Shown here: piece by piece, positions 13,629 through 20,316 of the stretch | Layout of the letters: every line of letters begins with the position of its first letter | How positions within the stretch are numbered: position 1 is the stretch's first letter | IMG/VR virus record: IMGVR_UViG_3300042898_003056 | Location: 1-20,316 of that record | Length of the DNA stretch: 20,316 bases | Direction: 5' to 3' (one strand) | Source: a virus | Translations under genes and position numbers: made by a program | The notes under the pieces: model-generated | The model's input: the letters and a program-made list of their open reading frames with translations, nothing else | Databases searched by the model: none | What the model was told of the DNA's origin: nothing

Positions 13629-14258
13629 TCAGACCAGCTTTATTTCAACTGTGCTGCGTTTTTTACTATAAGCTGATACCACATCTACTATTTCAAATCC
13701 GTCTACACCCACATAATTGCCCACTGTACCTTTGGTGCGTACATCCAATATAATACGTGTATTTTCGTGCAAATGTCGACGCATGAGATCTATATAAGTT
13801 TTTACAGGGTAGTGATGTCCACAACTGAGCCATGATGTTATCACGTCAAATTTCACATGTTCGGGTATGTTGATGTTGTTGGCATTGATCAAATGATAAT
13901 TTTTTGTGCCAAGTTCTTGAAGTTTTGCATCCAAAAAATCAAAACTGTGATAAAAGTACAAAGCATCAGCAGTTGTGTTCCAATTACCATAAGACGCTGA
14001 TTCTGGCTTGCTGTCATTTTGTTGTTGGTCACCATCCAGCAACCATAACTCTGTGCCGTACTTTTCCGCAAACCAACGAGATTCCCAGGCAAAACCACAT
14101 CCTATGTCCAACAATTTGCCAATGGGTTGAGACAAGTATGCATCAACTGTTTCAAAGTTTTCTCGTCGCTTGGCAATGTATTCTGGTTTTGTCCATTTTA
14201 CTGCCCAGGCGGCAGAATCATCATCACCTTTTTTTGGATTGTCTATGTATGAGTTCAT
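13629..14258 (-). CDS. Class I SAM-dependent methyltransferase
   Basis: 209 residues from the ATG at 14258. KLLDIGCGFAWESRWFAEKYG (48-68 region) is motif I, LWLLDGD (71-77) is the acidic strand II, and ITSWLSCGHHYPV is the post-IV loop; the last strands are short. The frame is open for fifteen further codons to a TTG. The ATG is preferred because it overlaps the stop of the upstream 40-residue gene as ATGA. The extra N-terminus PKKGDDDSAAWAVKWTKPEY suggests a specific partner or acceptor. Acceptor is unknown; a sugar or lipid-linked glycan is likely from context (inference). Confidence 0.82.
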   Translation of the reverse strand: MNSYIDNPKKGDDDSAAWAVKWTKPEYIAKRRENFETVDAYLSQPIGKLLDIGCGFAWESRWFAEKYGTELWLLDGDQQQNDSKPESASYGNWNTTADALYFYHSFDFLDAKLQELGTKNYHLINANNINIPEHVKFDVITSWLSCGHHYPVKTYIDLMRRHLHENTRIILDVRTKGTVGNYVGVDGFEIVDVVSAYSKKRSTVEIKLV

Positions 14259-14377
14259 AATGTTATATATGTATGATGGACCATCCACCAAAAAGCTATC
14301 CAAGCTTCAGCAAAGAACAACACAAAGAAGATTTCCATTTCTTCCAGATCCCGGTACCAGCGTTCTCGATCAGTCAT
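14255..14377 (-). CDS. 40-residue single-span membrane protein
   Basis: A 41-codon frame from the ATG at 14377, two bases after the uvsY stop codon, to a TGA that overlaps the methyltransferase ATG (ATGA, 14258-14255). The product begins MTDRERWYRDLEEMEIFF (charged, then hydrophobic) and has a Trp- and Phe-rich span (about residues 16-33) ending in MVHHTYITL. It looks like an inner-membrane micro-protein with the charged N-terminus in the cytoplasm and Trp residues at the interface. The snug coupling on both sides makes it likely to be translated. Function is unknown; an anchor for the neighbouring methyltransferase or an envelope effector are possibilities (inference). Confidence 0.65.
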   Translation of the reverse strand: MTDRERWYRDLEEMEIFFVLFFAEAWIAFWWMVHHTYITL

Positions 14378-14378
14378 G

Positions 14379-14831
14379 TTAAACTGTGATATCTTCCATG
14401 CCTGCTGTGCGCAAGCGAACCACGTGACCCATTTGCCATTGTTTGGTGTCCAAGCCCTTCATGATGCCCAACCAACGGTTGCGTAGCAGTGCCACTTCAT
14501 TAATAATGGTTTCAAAGTCCACGACTTCTTCTTCACCATCCACATACTTTTCAGCATCACGTGCTGTCAAGGCACGGGCATAGCCTTCAAGATACTTCTT
14601 GAAATGTCGAGTACGAATTTTGCGCAGTTGAATGTTGAGAAAATTCAGCACAGCTTCAATCTCTTGTAGCTGGTTGAATCTATGTTCGGTGATACCTGGC
14701 AGGGCAGTGATGTTCTTTTCTACCAGGCCACCAATTTTGCAGTCCCGCTTGGCTTCAAGTAACTCTGATTCAAAGTGTGCAATAAAATCAGGTATGTTAC
14801 CAAGATCGGCAACTACTCGACTATACCACAT
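14379..14831 (-). CDS. uvsY: UvsY recombination mediator
   Basis: 150 residues. UvsY loads UvsX on gp32-coated single-stranded DNA in T4-type recombination. The signature is in the C-terminal half: HFKKYLEGYARALTARDAEK (about 77-96), then KYVDGEEEVVDF, NEVALLRNRWLGIMKGLD and QWQMGHVVRLRTAGMED. The acidic EEE with following hydrophobics and the Leu-Leu-Arg-Asn-Arg segment fit the UvsY hexamer helix. Length is close to T4 UvsY (137). It starts on the last base of the upstream stop (TGATG). Its position next to uvsX and the acidic gene is a T4-like recombination operon. Confidence 0.9.
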   Translation of the reverse strand: MWYSRVVADLGNIPDFIAHFESELLEAKRDCKIGGLVEKNITALPGITEHRFNQLQEIEAVLNFLNIQLRKIRTRHFKKYLEGYARALTARDAEKYVDGEEEVVDFETIINEVALLRNRWLGIMKGLDTKQWQMGHVVRLRTAGMEDITV

Positions 14832-15094
14832 CAGTAGTCATCTTCTTTGTTGTAGTTGTCCTCGTCATCAAACTCTTCTTCTTCTTCTTCTACATAGTCC
14901 TTGTCGTTGTCAAGGTATGCAGTCAATGCTTTTTTGATGTCTGAATCACCTTTGAAGGCTTCTCGAATTTCGTCTACATCTTGATCATGATCGATCAAGA
15001 TGGCCACAATGCTTTCGGCAGCATCCATACGATCTACCACGTTGACATATCGTTTTAACTCGCCCCAAATTTCGCTTGCTACTTCTGCTGACAT
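14831..15094 (-). CDS. Small acidic protein between uvsX and uvsY
   Basis: 87 residues from the ATG at 15094. The frame runs further upstream, but GGAGGA (15106-15101) stands seven bases before this ATG and fixes it. The N-terminal two thirds are helical (SEIWGELKRYVNVVDRMDAA), and about residues 66-87 are extremely acidic with a run of six Glu then Asp-Asp-Glu-Asp. Such tails resemble the acidic C-terminal tail of gp32 and other single-stranded DNA mimics. The gene is three bases after uvsX and touches uvsY. It is presumably a conserved companion of the recombination genes; the function is not known to me. DNA mimicry or UvsX/UvsY binding is an inference. Confidence 0.82.
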   Translation of the reverse strand: MSAEVASEIWGELKRYVNVVDRMDAAESIVAILIDHDQDVDEIREAFKGDSDIKKALTAYLDNDKDYVEEEEEEFDDEDNYNKEDDY

Positions 15095-15096
15095 TT

Positions 15097-16152
15097 TTAT
15101 TCCTCCGTTGCGTCGGCTGTACTTACCTCTGTCTTGATGTTCTTGAAGTCTGTCATGACTTTGTCCAGGCACCCATCTTCGTTTGCTTCCCAGGCCTTGC
15201 GGAATTGTTTAATTATTTCGCCTTCACTAGTGACAAATACTAGACGATTGCCTTCTTTCTTGAGCATGCCCTTTTTCTCTGCAAGATCAGTCAATCCACT
15301 GTAGGGATTCATACCTGTTTCGTAGGGAATTTTAACCTGCATGCCTTCAAATGGTTTGGCATAACGAGTTTTCATCACTTTACAACCAGCACGTATGCCC
15401 ATGACTTCGGAGATCTTGTTGCCATCCTCGTCCTCTTTCAGCTTCATTTTCTTCATGGCCACAACAATACTTGACGCATAGATAAAGCCTTGGCCACCTG
15501 AGATCTTGTCATCTGGATCAAACATGTCTTGACTTGCGTATGTATGATTGGTACAAACCATTCCCACATTAAAACCACCAAACATGTTGACTGAATTACG
15601 AACCAATGATGTAAGTGCCTTGGGCTTGCGACCCATGTCACCTTTCATGTCTCCTGCTTCAAATTGATTCACATCAGTTGGTGTCAACAACATACCCAAT
15701 GAGTCAATAACCCATAACACCTTCATACGTTCACCGTCTGGCAACGCTTTGTAGTCAATCATGAATGTTGAAATGGCCTTGGCCACATCATCAATCATGC
15801 TCATGTTCAGTTTGAGCAACTTATCTGCGCCTGTGTCCACACCCAATGCATGCAGCCATGTCTCATCCAGTGCGTTTTCTGTATCAACCAAGATAACAAA
15901 AATACCTTGCTCTTGTGCGTTCTTCACAATGTTGCCACTACAGATATAACTCTTGCCTGCACCCGATTCGCCGGCAAACACTGTGATCTTGCCCAATGGA
16001 ATGCCTCGATTGAAATCCCCGCTGATGAGATAGTTCAAGGCAAAGTTGCCTGTTGAAATCCAATCTGTTGGATCATTGAATCCAATGCTCAGACCTTCGA
16101 TACTTTTGGTAATATCCTTGCGGAACTTGCTTACGTCAAATGGTTTTCCCAT
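15097..16152 (-). CDS. uvsX: UvsX RecA-like recombinase
   Basis: 351 residues. ATP-dependent strand-exchange recombinase that forms filaments on single-stranded DNA. Walker A GESGAGKS at 61-68, the following VILVDTENALDE, Walker B VLWVIDSLGMLL (about 144-155), the L1-like QFEAGDMKGDMGRKPKAL segment, TNHTYASQDMFDPDDKISGGQG (L2 region, about 201-222) and the conserved VMKTRYAKPFEG. A flexible acidic C-terminus closes the protein. Ribosome site AAGGAAG lies shortly before the ATG. It overlaps the upstream radical SAM gene by 17 bases, so an accessory gene is translationally joined to an essential recombination gene. Assignment is firm. Confidence 0.95.
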   Translation of the reverse strand: MGKPFDVSKFRKDITKSIEGLSIGFNDPTDWISTGNFALNYLISGDFNRGIPLGKITVFAGESGAGKSYICSGNIVKNAQEQGIFVILVDTENALDETWLHALGVDTGADKLLKLNMSMIDDVAKAISTFMIDYKALPDGERMKVLWVIDSLGMLLTPTDVNQFEAGDMKGDMGRKPKALTSLVRNSVNMFGGFNVGMVCTNHTYASQDMFDPDDKISGGQGFIYASSIVVAMKKMKLKEDEDGNKISEVMGIRAGCKVMKTRYAKPFEGMQVKIPYETGMNPYSGLTDLAEKKGMLKKEGNRLVFVTSEGEIIKQFRKAWEANEDGCLDKVMTDFKNIKTEVSTADATEE

Positions 16153-17293
16153 GTTTTTCTTCCTTGTATAAATCTTTAAAAATTACTCTGCTGTCTAATT
16201 TACGCCGCTGATCCATGTCTGCTATTTTTTCAAAAGACCCTGCTAGATCTTTGTCAAACGGTTGATCCAAATGACTCAACATGTTCTGATAACCGTTTTC
16301 TAACAAATACCCTGGCTGGTCAGCAATACGGTCAGACAAAATCTTCTTCACTGAGTTTAACACATCTTTAGACAAGTGTCTAATGTTTAGGTACGATGGT
16401 CCCAATAATGCACCGATTACAAAACTGTTGTTGTGAAATCCTTGATTGGACAAATAATCCACACAGTCAAAAATACTTTTATAATTCAATAAAAAATGCA
16501 ACATGTTGAATGATATCTTGTGGTTCAATTTTTTGATAATCTGTAAATTATCCACAAAGTCTTTCCAAACTCCACCATGTCGTATGTATTCAAATTCTTG
16601 TTCCATGCTCTCTACACTCACCGTCCAGTGGACATTTTTGAATTCGCAAACCAAATCAAACATGCGAGTATCCACACGACTTAAATTTGTGTTTATTCGC
16701 AAGTTGACGTTGGGGTTGATCTGTTTTAGTATTTCTAAAAATTCCAAGTTTTCCTTCATCAACAGCGGCTCACCGCCTGCTAGATACACATGTTTGAGTT
16801 GTGCCGCACGTTCAAAAATATATTGTTTGAATTCTTCACGTTTTTGATCTGACGGTGTGTGTATGGTCAAGTTGCGTTCACTGGCCCACTTACTGCTAAA
16901 TTCTGGTGAGCAATACACGCAGGCAAAATTACAGAGATTACTCCAACGTATGTCCACAGTGTGCAATGCAAAGTTGGAGGTATCATACAATGTATTGTCT
17001 ACATTGCGCAGTTCTTTGAGATAGAACACACGATCACTGATTATATCAAACTTGTTTTTTTCTTGTTCTAAATCATAACAAGGATTGCATCTAGCAAACT
17101 TTTGTCCTGCTCTCATGTCTGCTTTGATCATGAGATCATTGCTGAGTATTTCTTCAATGGGGTTGTTGTTGATATTGCCAATGGGCTCGGCACTGCGTAT
17201 GCAATTTTTTACTGAGCCATCAAAGTTGTACATGATACTGGTCCACGGCACAGGACAAAATGCACGATTGGTCAAATATTCTTTACTGTCCAT
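16136..17293 (-). CDS. Radical SAM enzyme 2, with N-terminal twitch/SPASM-like cysteines
   Basis: 385 residues. An N-terminal cysteine domain comes first: Cys 13 in FCPVPWTSI, Cys 31 after NFDGSVKN, and Cys 69 and Cys 72 in ARCNPCYDLE. This arrangement is that of SPASM/twitch auxiliary iron-sulfur domains. The radical SAM core follows: DIRWSNLCNFACVYCSPEF with Cys-x3-Cys-x2-Cys at 121-125-128, VYLAGGEPLLM, then LRINTNLSR and VHWTVSVES (core beta strands). Such twitch-domain radical SAM genes have been seen in aquatic T4-like phages; a substrate is not known to me. It overlaps the SDR stop by 11 bases and uvsX by 17 bases, and is co-oriented with both. Confidence 0.88.
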   Translation of the reverse strand: MDSKEYLTNRAFCPVPWTSIMYNFDGSVKNCIRSAEPIGNINNNPIEEILSNDLMIKADMRAGQKFARCNPCYDLEQEKNKFDIISDRVFYLKELRNVDNTLYDTSNFALHTVDIRWSNLCNFACVYCSPEFSSKWASERNLTIHTPSDQKREEFKQYIFERAAQLKHVYLAGGEPLLMKENLEFLEILKQINPNVNLRINTNLSRVDTRMFDLVCEFKNVHWTVSVESMEQEFEYIRHGGVWKDFVDNLQIIKKLNHKISFNMLHFLLNYKSIFDCVDYLSNQGFHNNSFVIGALLGPSYLNIRHLSKDVLNSVKKILSDRIADQPGYLLENGYQNMLSHLDQPFDKDLAGSFEKIADMDQRRKLDSRVIFKDLYKEEKHGKTI

Positions 17294-17834
17294 AGTTCAC
17301 GCCCAACGACAATTCAGTCACATCCAATTCTGGTCTGGCTGCATCTAAAATACGTACAACGGTTTGAGCCCAATTGTCAACGTTGGCATATGGCATGGGA
17401 CTGAGTTGTCCTAGCTGTGTGGCCACAGCTCCTGGTCTTATCAATACCAGTTTTGGCCAATCTTGTAAATGCTGTAATTGACGATGTGCTTCTTCTAGGG
17501 CAATTTTTTGATTTCTATATGCAATCATATCTATGCCTGGCAATGAACTAACTGGGTTGGTTGCCATCATGGTACTGATGTTTATGATACATTTGCCCTG
17601 TTGTGACTTCCACAGACGATACATTTCAAACAACAACTCAGTCTGTGCAAAGCCAGCTTGTGCGTTGTTGACAAACATGTCGCAAGGCTCAATGTGTGTT
17701 GTTATTTTGGGAATATTTCGAATGTTGTACCCATTGCGTCTGCTAAGACCAACAATTTCATGCCCTTGTGATTGATATACTCGAGACAATGCTTGTCCAA
17801 TGCCTGCTGTGTGTCCAGTTATGGCTATTTTCAT
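17283..17834 (-). CDS. Short-chain dehydrogenase/reductase (SDR)
   Basis: 183 residues from the ATG at 17834. A Rossmann NAD(P)-binding enzyme: TGHTAGIG (6-13, the TGxxxGIG cofactor motif), FVNNAQAG (NNA at 56-58), Ser 87 in NISTMM, and the Tyr-x3-Lys pair YRNQK (106-110). IRPGAVATQL after it is the usual C-terminal cofactor strand. It is short but all catalytic elements are present, so it is likely active, reducing or oxidising a hydroxyl or keto group. The open frame extends upstream, but ATGA overlap with the preceding gene (17831-17834) fixes this start. Sitting between two radical SAM genes, it may act on the same compound: radical SAM chemistry creates a keto group that SDR reduces, or the reverse (inference). 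Confidence 0.87.
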   Translation of the reverse strand: MKIAITGHTAGIGQALSRVYQSQGHEIVGLSRRNGYNIRNIPKITTHIEPCDMFVNNAQAGFAQTELLFEMYRLWKSQQGKCIINISTMMATNPVSSLPGIDMIAYRNQKIALEEAHRQLQHLQDWPKLVLIRPGAVATQLGQLSPMPYANVDNWAQTVVRILDAARPELDVTELSLGVNYGQ

Positions 17835-18808
17835 CGATAGTAGTCCCAACGAACAATGCCACGCAGTTGGTCTTGTGCTGCGGTCCATAACTGTAATTCC
17901 ACAGTGTTGTCTTCACCTGATGCCACTGTGGATTTTAATTCATCAGGAACATCAGCTGTTCTTGTTAGGTGGTTGCTGTGCTTTACACTCAACACCGAAG
18001 GAGTTTCTAACAATGCCCAGGAATTTTTTAAATTGTGCTGTTGCACATAAGAAAAAATATTTTTCAAATCGCTGATGTTCAATGCACTCACTGTGGTCCA
18101 AGTATTCAATTCATGCAAGCCCATGGCCTGATATGCTTGAATATTTTGTTCAACATCTTGCCATTTGATGGGCCAGCGCACATAATCATAACCGCGGCTG
18201 ATGCCATCCAGGCTCACAGTGACGGTGACTTTGACACCACGGCTGACCAGGTCGGGCAATACTGTGATCAATTTACTGCCATTGGTATTGACCCGCAAGT
18301 ATTTTACGTTGGGCGGCAAATTTTGCAACAACTTTAGGTAGTTGGGACTGGCACTGGGCTCACCACCATTTATGTCCATTTGCACAATTCGTTCCACTGG
18401 CAATGTATCAATCAACTCACTGTTGTTGATTTTGGTATATTCTTTTGAACGCAGACTGCCTATTTTGGTGCTTAGTTTTTCATTGCATGTTTGACATGCG
18501 CTGTTGCACACATTATCCAACACGCCACCCAACACAAGATAATCAGATCTTGCATCCAACAATTGAGCATGAGTGTTCAACGAGTGTTGTCTGATGCTTT
18601 TGTTTCCAACATTTTCTGATTCTTTGCAACGAATACATTCACTGGGCCAGGAGTCTTGTGCCATTGATGCACGAGTATTTGTAAGCCATTCACTGGAATC
18701 CATTTGCTGTAGTGTTTCAAACTGCGGTGCTTCAATCATGTGGCCACATCGGCTCACTGTACCATTGGTATTGAATCTCACAAAATGATCAAGTCTGGGG
18801 CAATACAT
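17831..18808 (-). CDS. Radical SAM enzyme 1, with N-terminal twitch/SPASM-like cysteines
   Basis: 325 residues. The same arrangement as the enzyme two genes downstream: N-terminal Cys 3 in YCPRLDHFV, Cys 21 after NTNGTVSR, Cys 58 and Cys 61 in ECIRCKESE, then a radical SAM core with VCNSACQTC (Cys-x3-Cys-x2-Cys at 101-105-108), DINGGEPSASP, LRVNTNG and VTVSLDGISRGYDYVRWP. The shared order points to an ancient duplication with the enzyme at 16136-17293. It overlaps the sulfotransferase-like gene by 20 bases and the SDR by four. Substrate is unknown: a sugar, nucleotide or peptide is possible. Confidence 0.87.
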   Translation of the reverse strand: MYCPRLDHFVRFNTNGTVSRCGHMIEAPQFETLQQMDSSEWLTNTRASMAQDSWPSECIRCKESENVGNKSIRQHSLNTHAQLLDARSDYLVLGGVLDNVCNSACQTCNEKLSTKIGSLRSKEYTKINNSELIDTLPVERIVQMDINGGEPSASPNYLKLLQNLPPNVKYLRVNTNGSKLITVLPDLVSRGVKVTVTVSLDGISRGYDYVRWPIKWQDVEQNIQAYQAMGLHELNTWTTVSALNISDLKNIFSYVQQHNLKNSWALLETPSVLSVKHSNHLTRTADVPDELKSTVASGEDNTVELQLWTAAQDQLRGIVRWDYYR

Positions 18809-19415
18809 GTTTTATAATATCTGGATGGTTGAGATGATAATAGGTTCTTAATTGTTTCCAGGTCATTTCCTGACCTGCCAGATCCAATAAAATTTGATCT
18901 AAGTACAACCAAAGCTCAATTGATTTATCATCTTGAAACAATTGCTTGATAAATTCTTGTGTGGGTTTGTTTACTTTTGCATCATCATTGATGTCTGCGA
19001 TATTGCCAAAAGTTTGAAAATTTCTAAATCTTATCAAAGTATCATCACGCAAGTATTTGCTGAGATTTGCCACCCAATGAAATTGTGGCAAGTAATGTGT
19101 GTTTAAAAATTTATAACGTCGAGCAAACCAAAATGCAGTTAAATAATCTAATTCAGGGTGGTCGCGTTGAAGATGTTGCAAGTAAGTGTTGATGCCACTG
19201 ACATACCTGGCTCGTGGATTACGGATATACACATCTACATAGTCAAGAGCACTTATTTCGTCATTGGTGAACACAGCAAGATTGTCTCTTGACTGCTGAA
19301 TCCGCAAACTGCTGCTTCCGTTTTTCTGAATTAGATAAACCCATTGATTGTGAAGTGGCATTTCTACCACTTCACACTTTGTTGGAAACAGCTCTGTGTC
19401 CAGAGCTGTTTTCAT
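18789..19415 (-). CDS. Sulfotransferase-like protein
   Basis: 208 residues. The N-terminal IQKNGSSSLR (29-38) resembles the PAPS-binding loop (PKxGSTSL) of the Sulfotransfer_2 type, and DVYIRNPRARYVSGINTYL (61-79 region) resembles the 3'-phosphate-binding RxP...Ser motif that follows in these enzymes. WLYLDQILLDL and TWKQLRTYYHLNHPD are the C-terminal helices. PAPS-dependent sulfation of a carbohydrate or Tyr is the family role; in this setting a glycan sulfate is the best guess (inference). Key residues of both motifs are present, so activity is plausible. The start shares one base with the gp32 stop (TAATG, 19417-19413), so translation is coupled to gp32. Confidence 0.75.
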   Translation of the reverse strand: MKTALDTELFPTKCEVVEMPLHNQWVYLIQKNGSSSLRIQQSRDNLAVFTNDEISALDYVDVYIRNPRARYVSGINTYLQHLQRDHPELDYLTAFWFARRYKFLNTHYLPQFHWVANLSKYLRDDTLIRFRNFQTFGNIADINDDAKVNKPTQEFIKQLFQDDKSIELWLYLDQILLDLAGQEMTWKQLRTYYHLNHPDIIKHVLPQT

Positions 19416-20316
19416 TACTTGGCTTGACGGCTACGGATCATGGCCAGGATATCCTGGGCATTTTGTCCTGAGGCTGCAGGCTTGGCCACTGGTGCGGCTG
19501 CTGTAGGAGTGTCGTCTTCGTCAAAGTCACTTGCTGGTGCAGGTGCAGCCACTTTGAGTGCAGGCTTGGCTGCTGGTACGTCTTCGTCAACATGGCTGGC
19601 GCCTGAACCGCCAGGTGCTTGTACACCAGCAGGACGGAAGTACTGACCCCAACGTTCTGTGTCGTATGGTTGTCCATCTACACTGGCCTCAAACATCTCT
19701 TTGATGACCCGGAGTTCAACATCGCCAGGCTTCTTGGGCAAGAATGTGCTCAAGTCAAACAGGCCATGTGTGGCAATTGCAGCCTGTTCTGCTTCTGTGA
19801 GTGCAGATTCTTTACGTGCCCACTTTGATGTTGAGTAGTCAGCAAAACCACCTTTGGCAGTCTTTGACACACGGAAGTCCAAGCCACGCAGGGTGTCTGT
19901 GGGCATTTCTTCCAGTTCAGGATCCATCAGCGCACCTTTGATAGTGGCAAAGATTTGTGGCCCAATGATGAAACGTCGAATGGGATTTTCTGGAGTCTTG
20001 TCTTCGCTCAGTGGATTTTCACGTACAAAGCCTTGAAAGATGTAACTGCGTTTCTTCCAGTACTTGCGACCCATTTCTTCAAGGCTCTTGTCCTTGAACC
20101 AGGTGCGTACTTCTGCCAAGATAGGACAGGCTTCGCCCCACATCTCCACACAAGGTACTTGCACGTACACTTGTTTGGAATCCATTTCGCCTTTGATGCC
20201 AGCAAAAGGCAAACGAATCATTGCTCGTTCTTGCCAGAAAAATGTGTTTTTTGTATTTGCATCAGGAAGGAATCGCAGTGTGGTACTTTGACCTTCTTCC
20301 ATGTTCCAATGTGGAT
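19415..20316 (-). CDS. 32: gp32-type single-stranded DNA-binding protein, N-terminus outside window
   Basis: The frame is open to the right edge, so the true start lies beyond 20316. About 300 codons are visible, beginning HWNMEEGQSTTLRFLPD. Seen: the OB-fold core, MPTDTLRGLDFRVSKTA and GGFADYSTSKW, the GDVELRVIKEMFE segment, then a Gly/Ala/Pro-rich linker and an acidic C-terminal region (VDEDVPAA, SDFDEDDTP) ending in the basic helix AQDILAMIRSRQAK. Acidic C-terminal tails of gp32 bind partner proteins. The cysteine region has CVEMWGEACPIL, with only two Cys and no CPxC, so the zinc site of T4 gp32 appears altered. gp32 coats single-stranded DNA in replication, recombination and repair. The family call is firm from the RFLPD motif and context. 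Confidence 0.88.
   Translation of the reverse strand, partial: PHWNMEEGQSTTLRFLPDANTKNTFFWQERAMIRLPFAGIKGEMDSKQVYVQVPCVEMWGEACPILAEVRTWFKDKSLEEMGRKYWKKRSYIFQGFVRENPLSEDKTPENPIRRFIIGPQIFATIKGALMDPELEEMPTDTLRGLDFRVSKTAKGGFADYSTSKWARKESALTEAEQAAIATHGLFDLSTFLPKKPGDVELRVIKEMFEASVDGQPYDTERWGQYFRPAGVQAPGGSGASHVDEDVPAAKPALKVAAPAPASDFDEDDTPTAAAPVAKPAASGQNAQDILAMIRSRQAK

Noticed and set aside
3953-14258. DNA-base glycosylation system
   Set aside because: Many glycosyltransferases are present, but no hydroxymethylase, thymidylate-synthase-like or base-modifying gene is seen in the window, and the families look like envelope-glycan ones. It could still exist if those genes lie elsewhere.
1-20316. tRNA genes or integrase/attachment sites
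   Set aside because: No cloverleaf-like segment, no integrase frame and no matching direct repeats at block ends were seen.

Overview
The window is a stretch of a T4-like myovirus genome (Caudoviricetes). The evidence is a set of T4 core replication and recombination genes: gp32 single-stranded DNA-binding protein, UvsX recombinase, the UvsY mediator and the UvsW helicase, all on the minus strand. Between and around them lies a large sugar and glycan-modification island. The style (moderately AT-rich by eye, ATGA overlaps, many small early genes, many glycosyltransferases and radical SAM enzymes) resembles T4-like phages of aquatic bacteria such as cyanophages and pelagiphages. The host cannot be named from the sequence. 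Nearly every base is coding. No tRNA, rRNA, CRISPR or transposon is visible.

Layout, read in the minus-strand transcription direction from the right edge. (a) 20316-14379: gp32 (N-terminus outside the window), a sulfotransferase-like gene, radical SAM 1, a short-chain dehydrogenase, radical SAM 2, uvsX, a small acidic gene and uvsY. All overlap or nearly touch. (b) 14377-10237: a 40-residue membrane protein, a methyltransferase, a nucleotidyltransferase-cupin fusion, a GT8-type glycosyltransferase and two large GT-B/capsule-synthesis-like proteins. (c) 5525-10244, on the plus strand: glycosyltransferase, capsule-synthesis-like protein, FkbM methyltransferase, a 17-codon coupled micro-ORF, a GT25 glycosyltransferase, radical SAM 3 and a second methyltransferase. 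This block is oriented against everything around it. (d) 5511-3953, minus: one more GT-B-like paralogue and one more glycosyltransferase. (e) 3952-3084: three small genes and an AAA+ ATPase gene, each behind its own near-consensus sigma70 promoter and AGGAG ribosome site, separated by hairpins. (f) 2061-1: the ATPase gene end, a 29-residue membrane micro-protein, two tandem terminators, a new promoter, an unknown gene and uvsW (C-terminus outside the window).

Reading of the whole: a T4-type recombination module (gp32, uvsX, uvsY, uvsW) interrupted by two accessory insertions. Together they encode four nucleotide-sugar-type glycosyltransferases, four divergent copies of one GT-B/KpsC-like family, a sugar nucleotidyltransferase fused to a mannose-phosphate-isomerase-type cupin, three radical SAM enzymes, three methyltransferases, a dehydrogenase and a sulfotransferase-like protein. 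The simplest inference is that the phage builds or remodels a decorated glycan, either on the host envelope or on its own virion. No gene for making a modified DNA base is visible, so DNA glycosylation is less supported.
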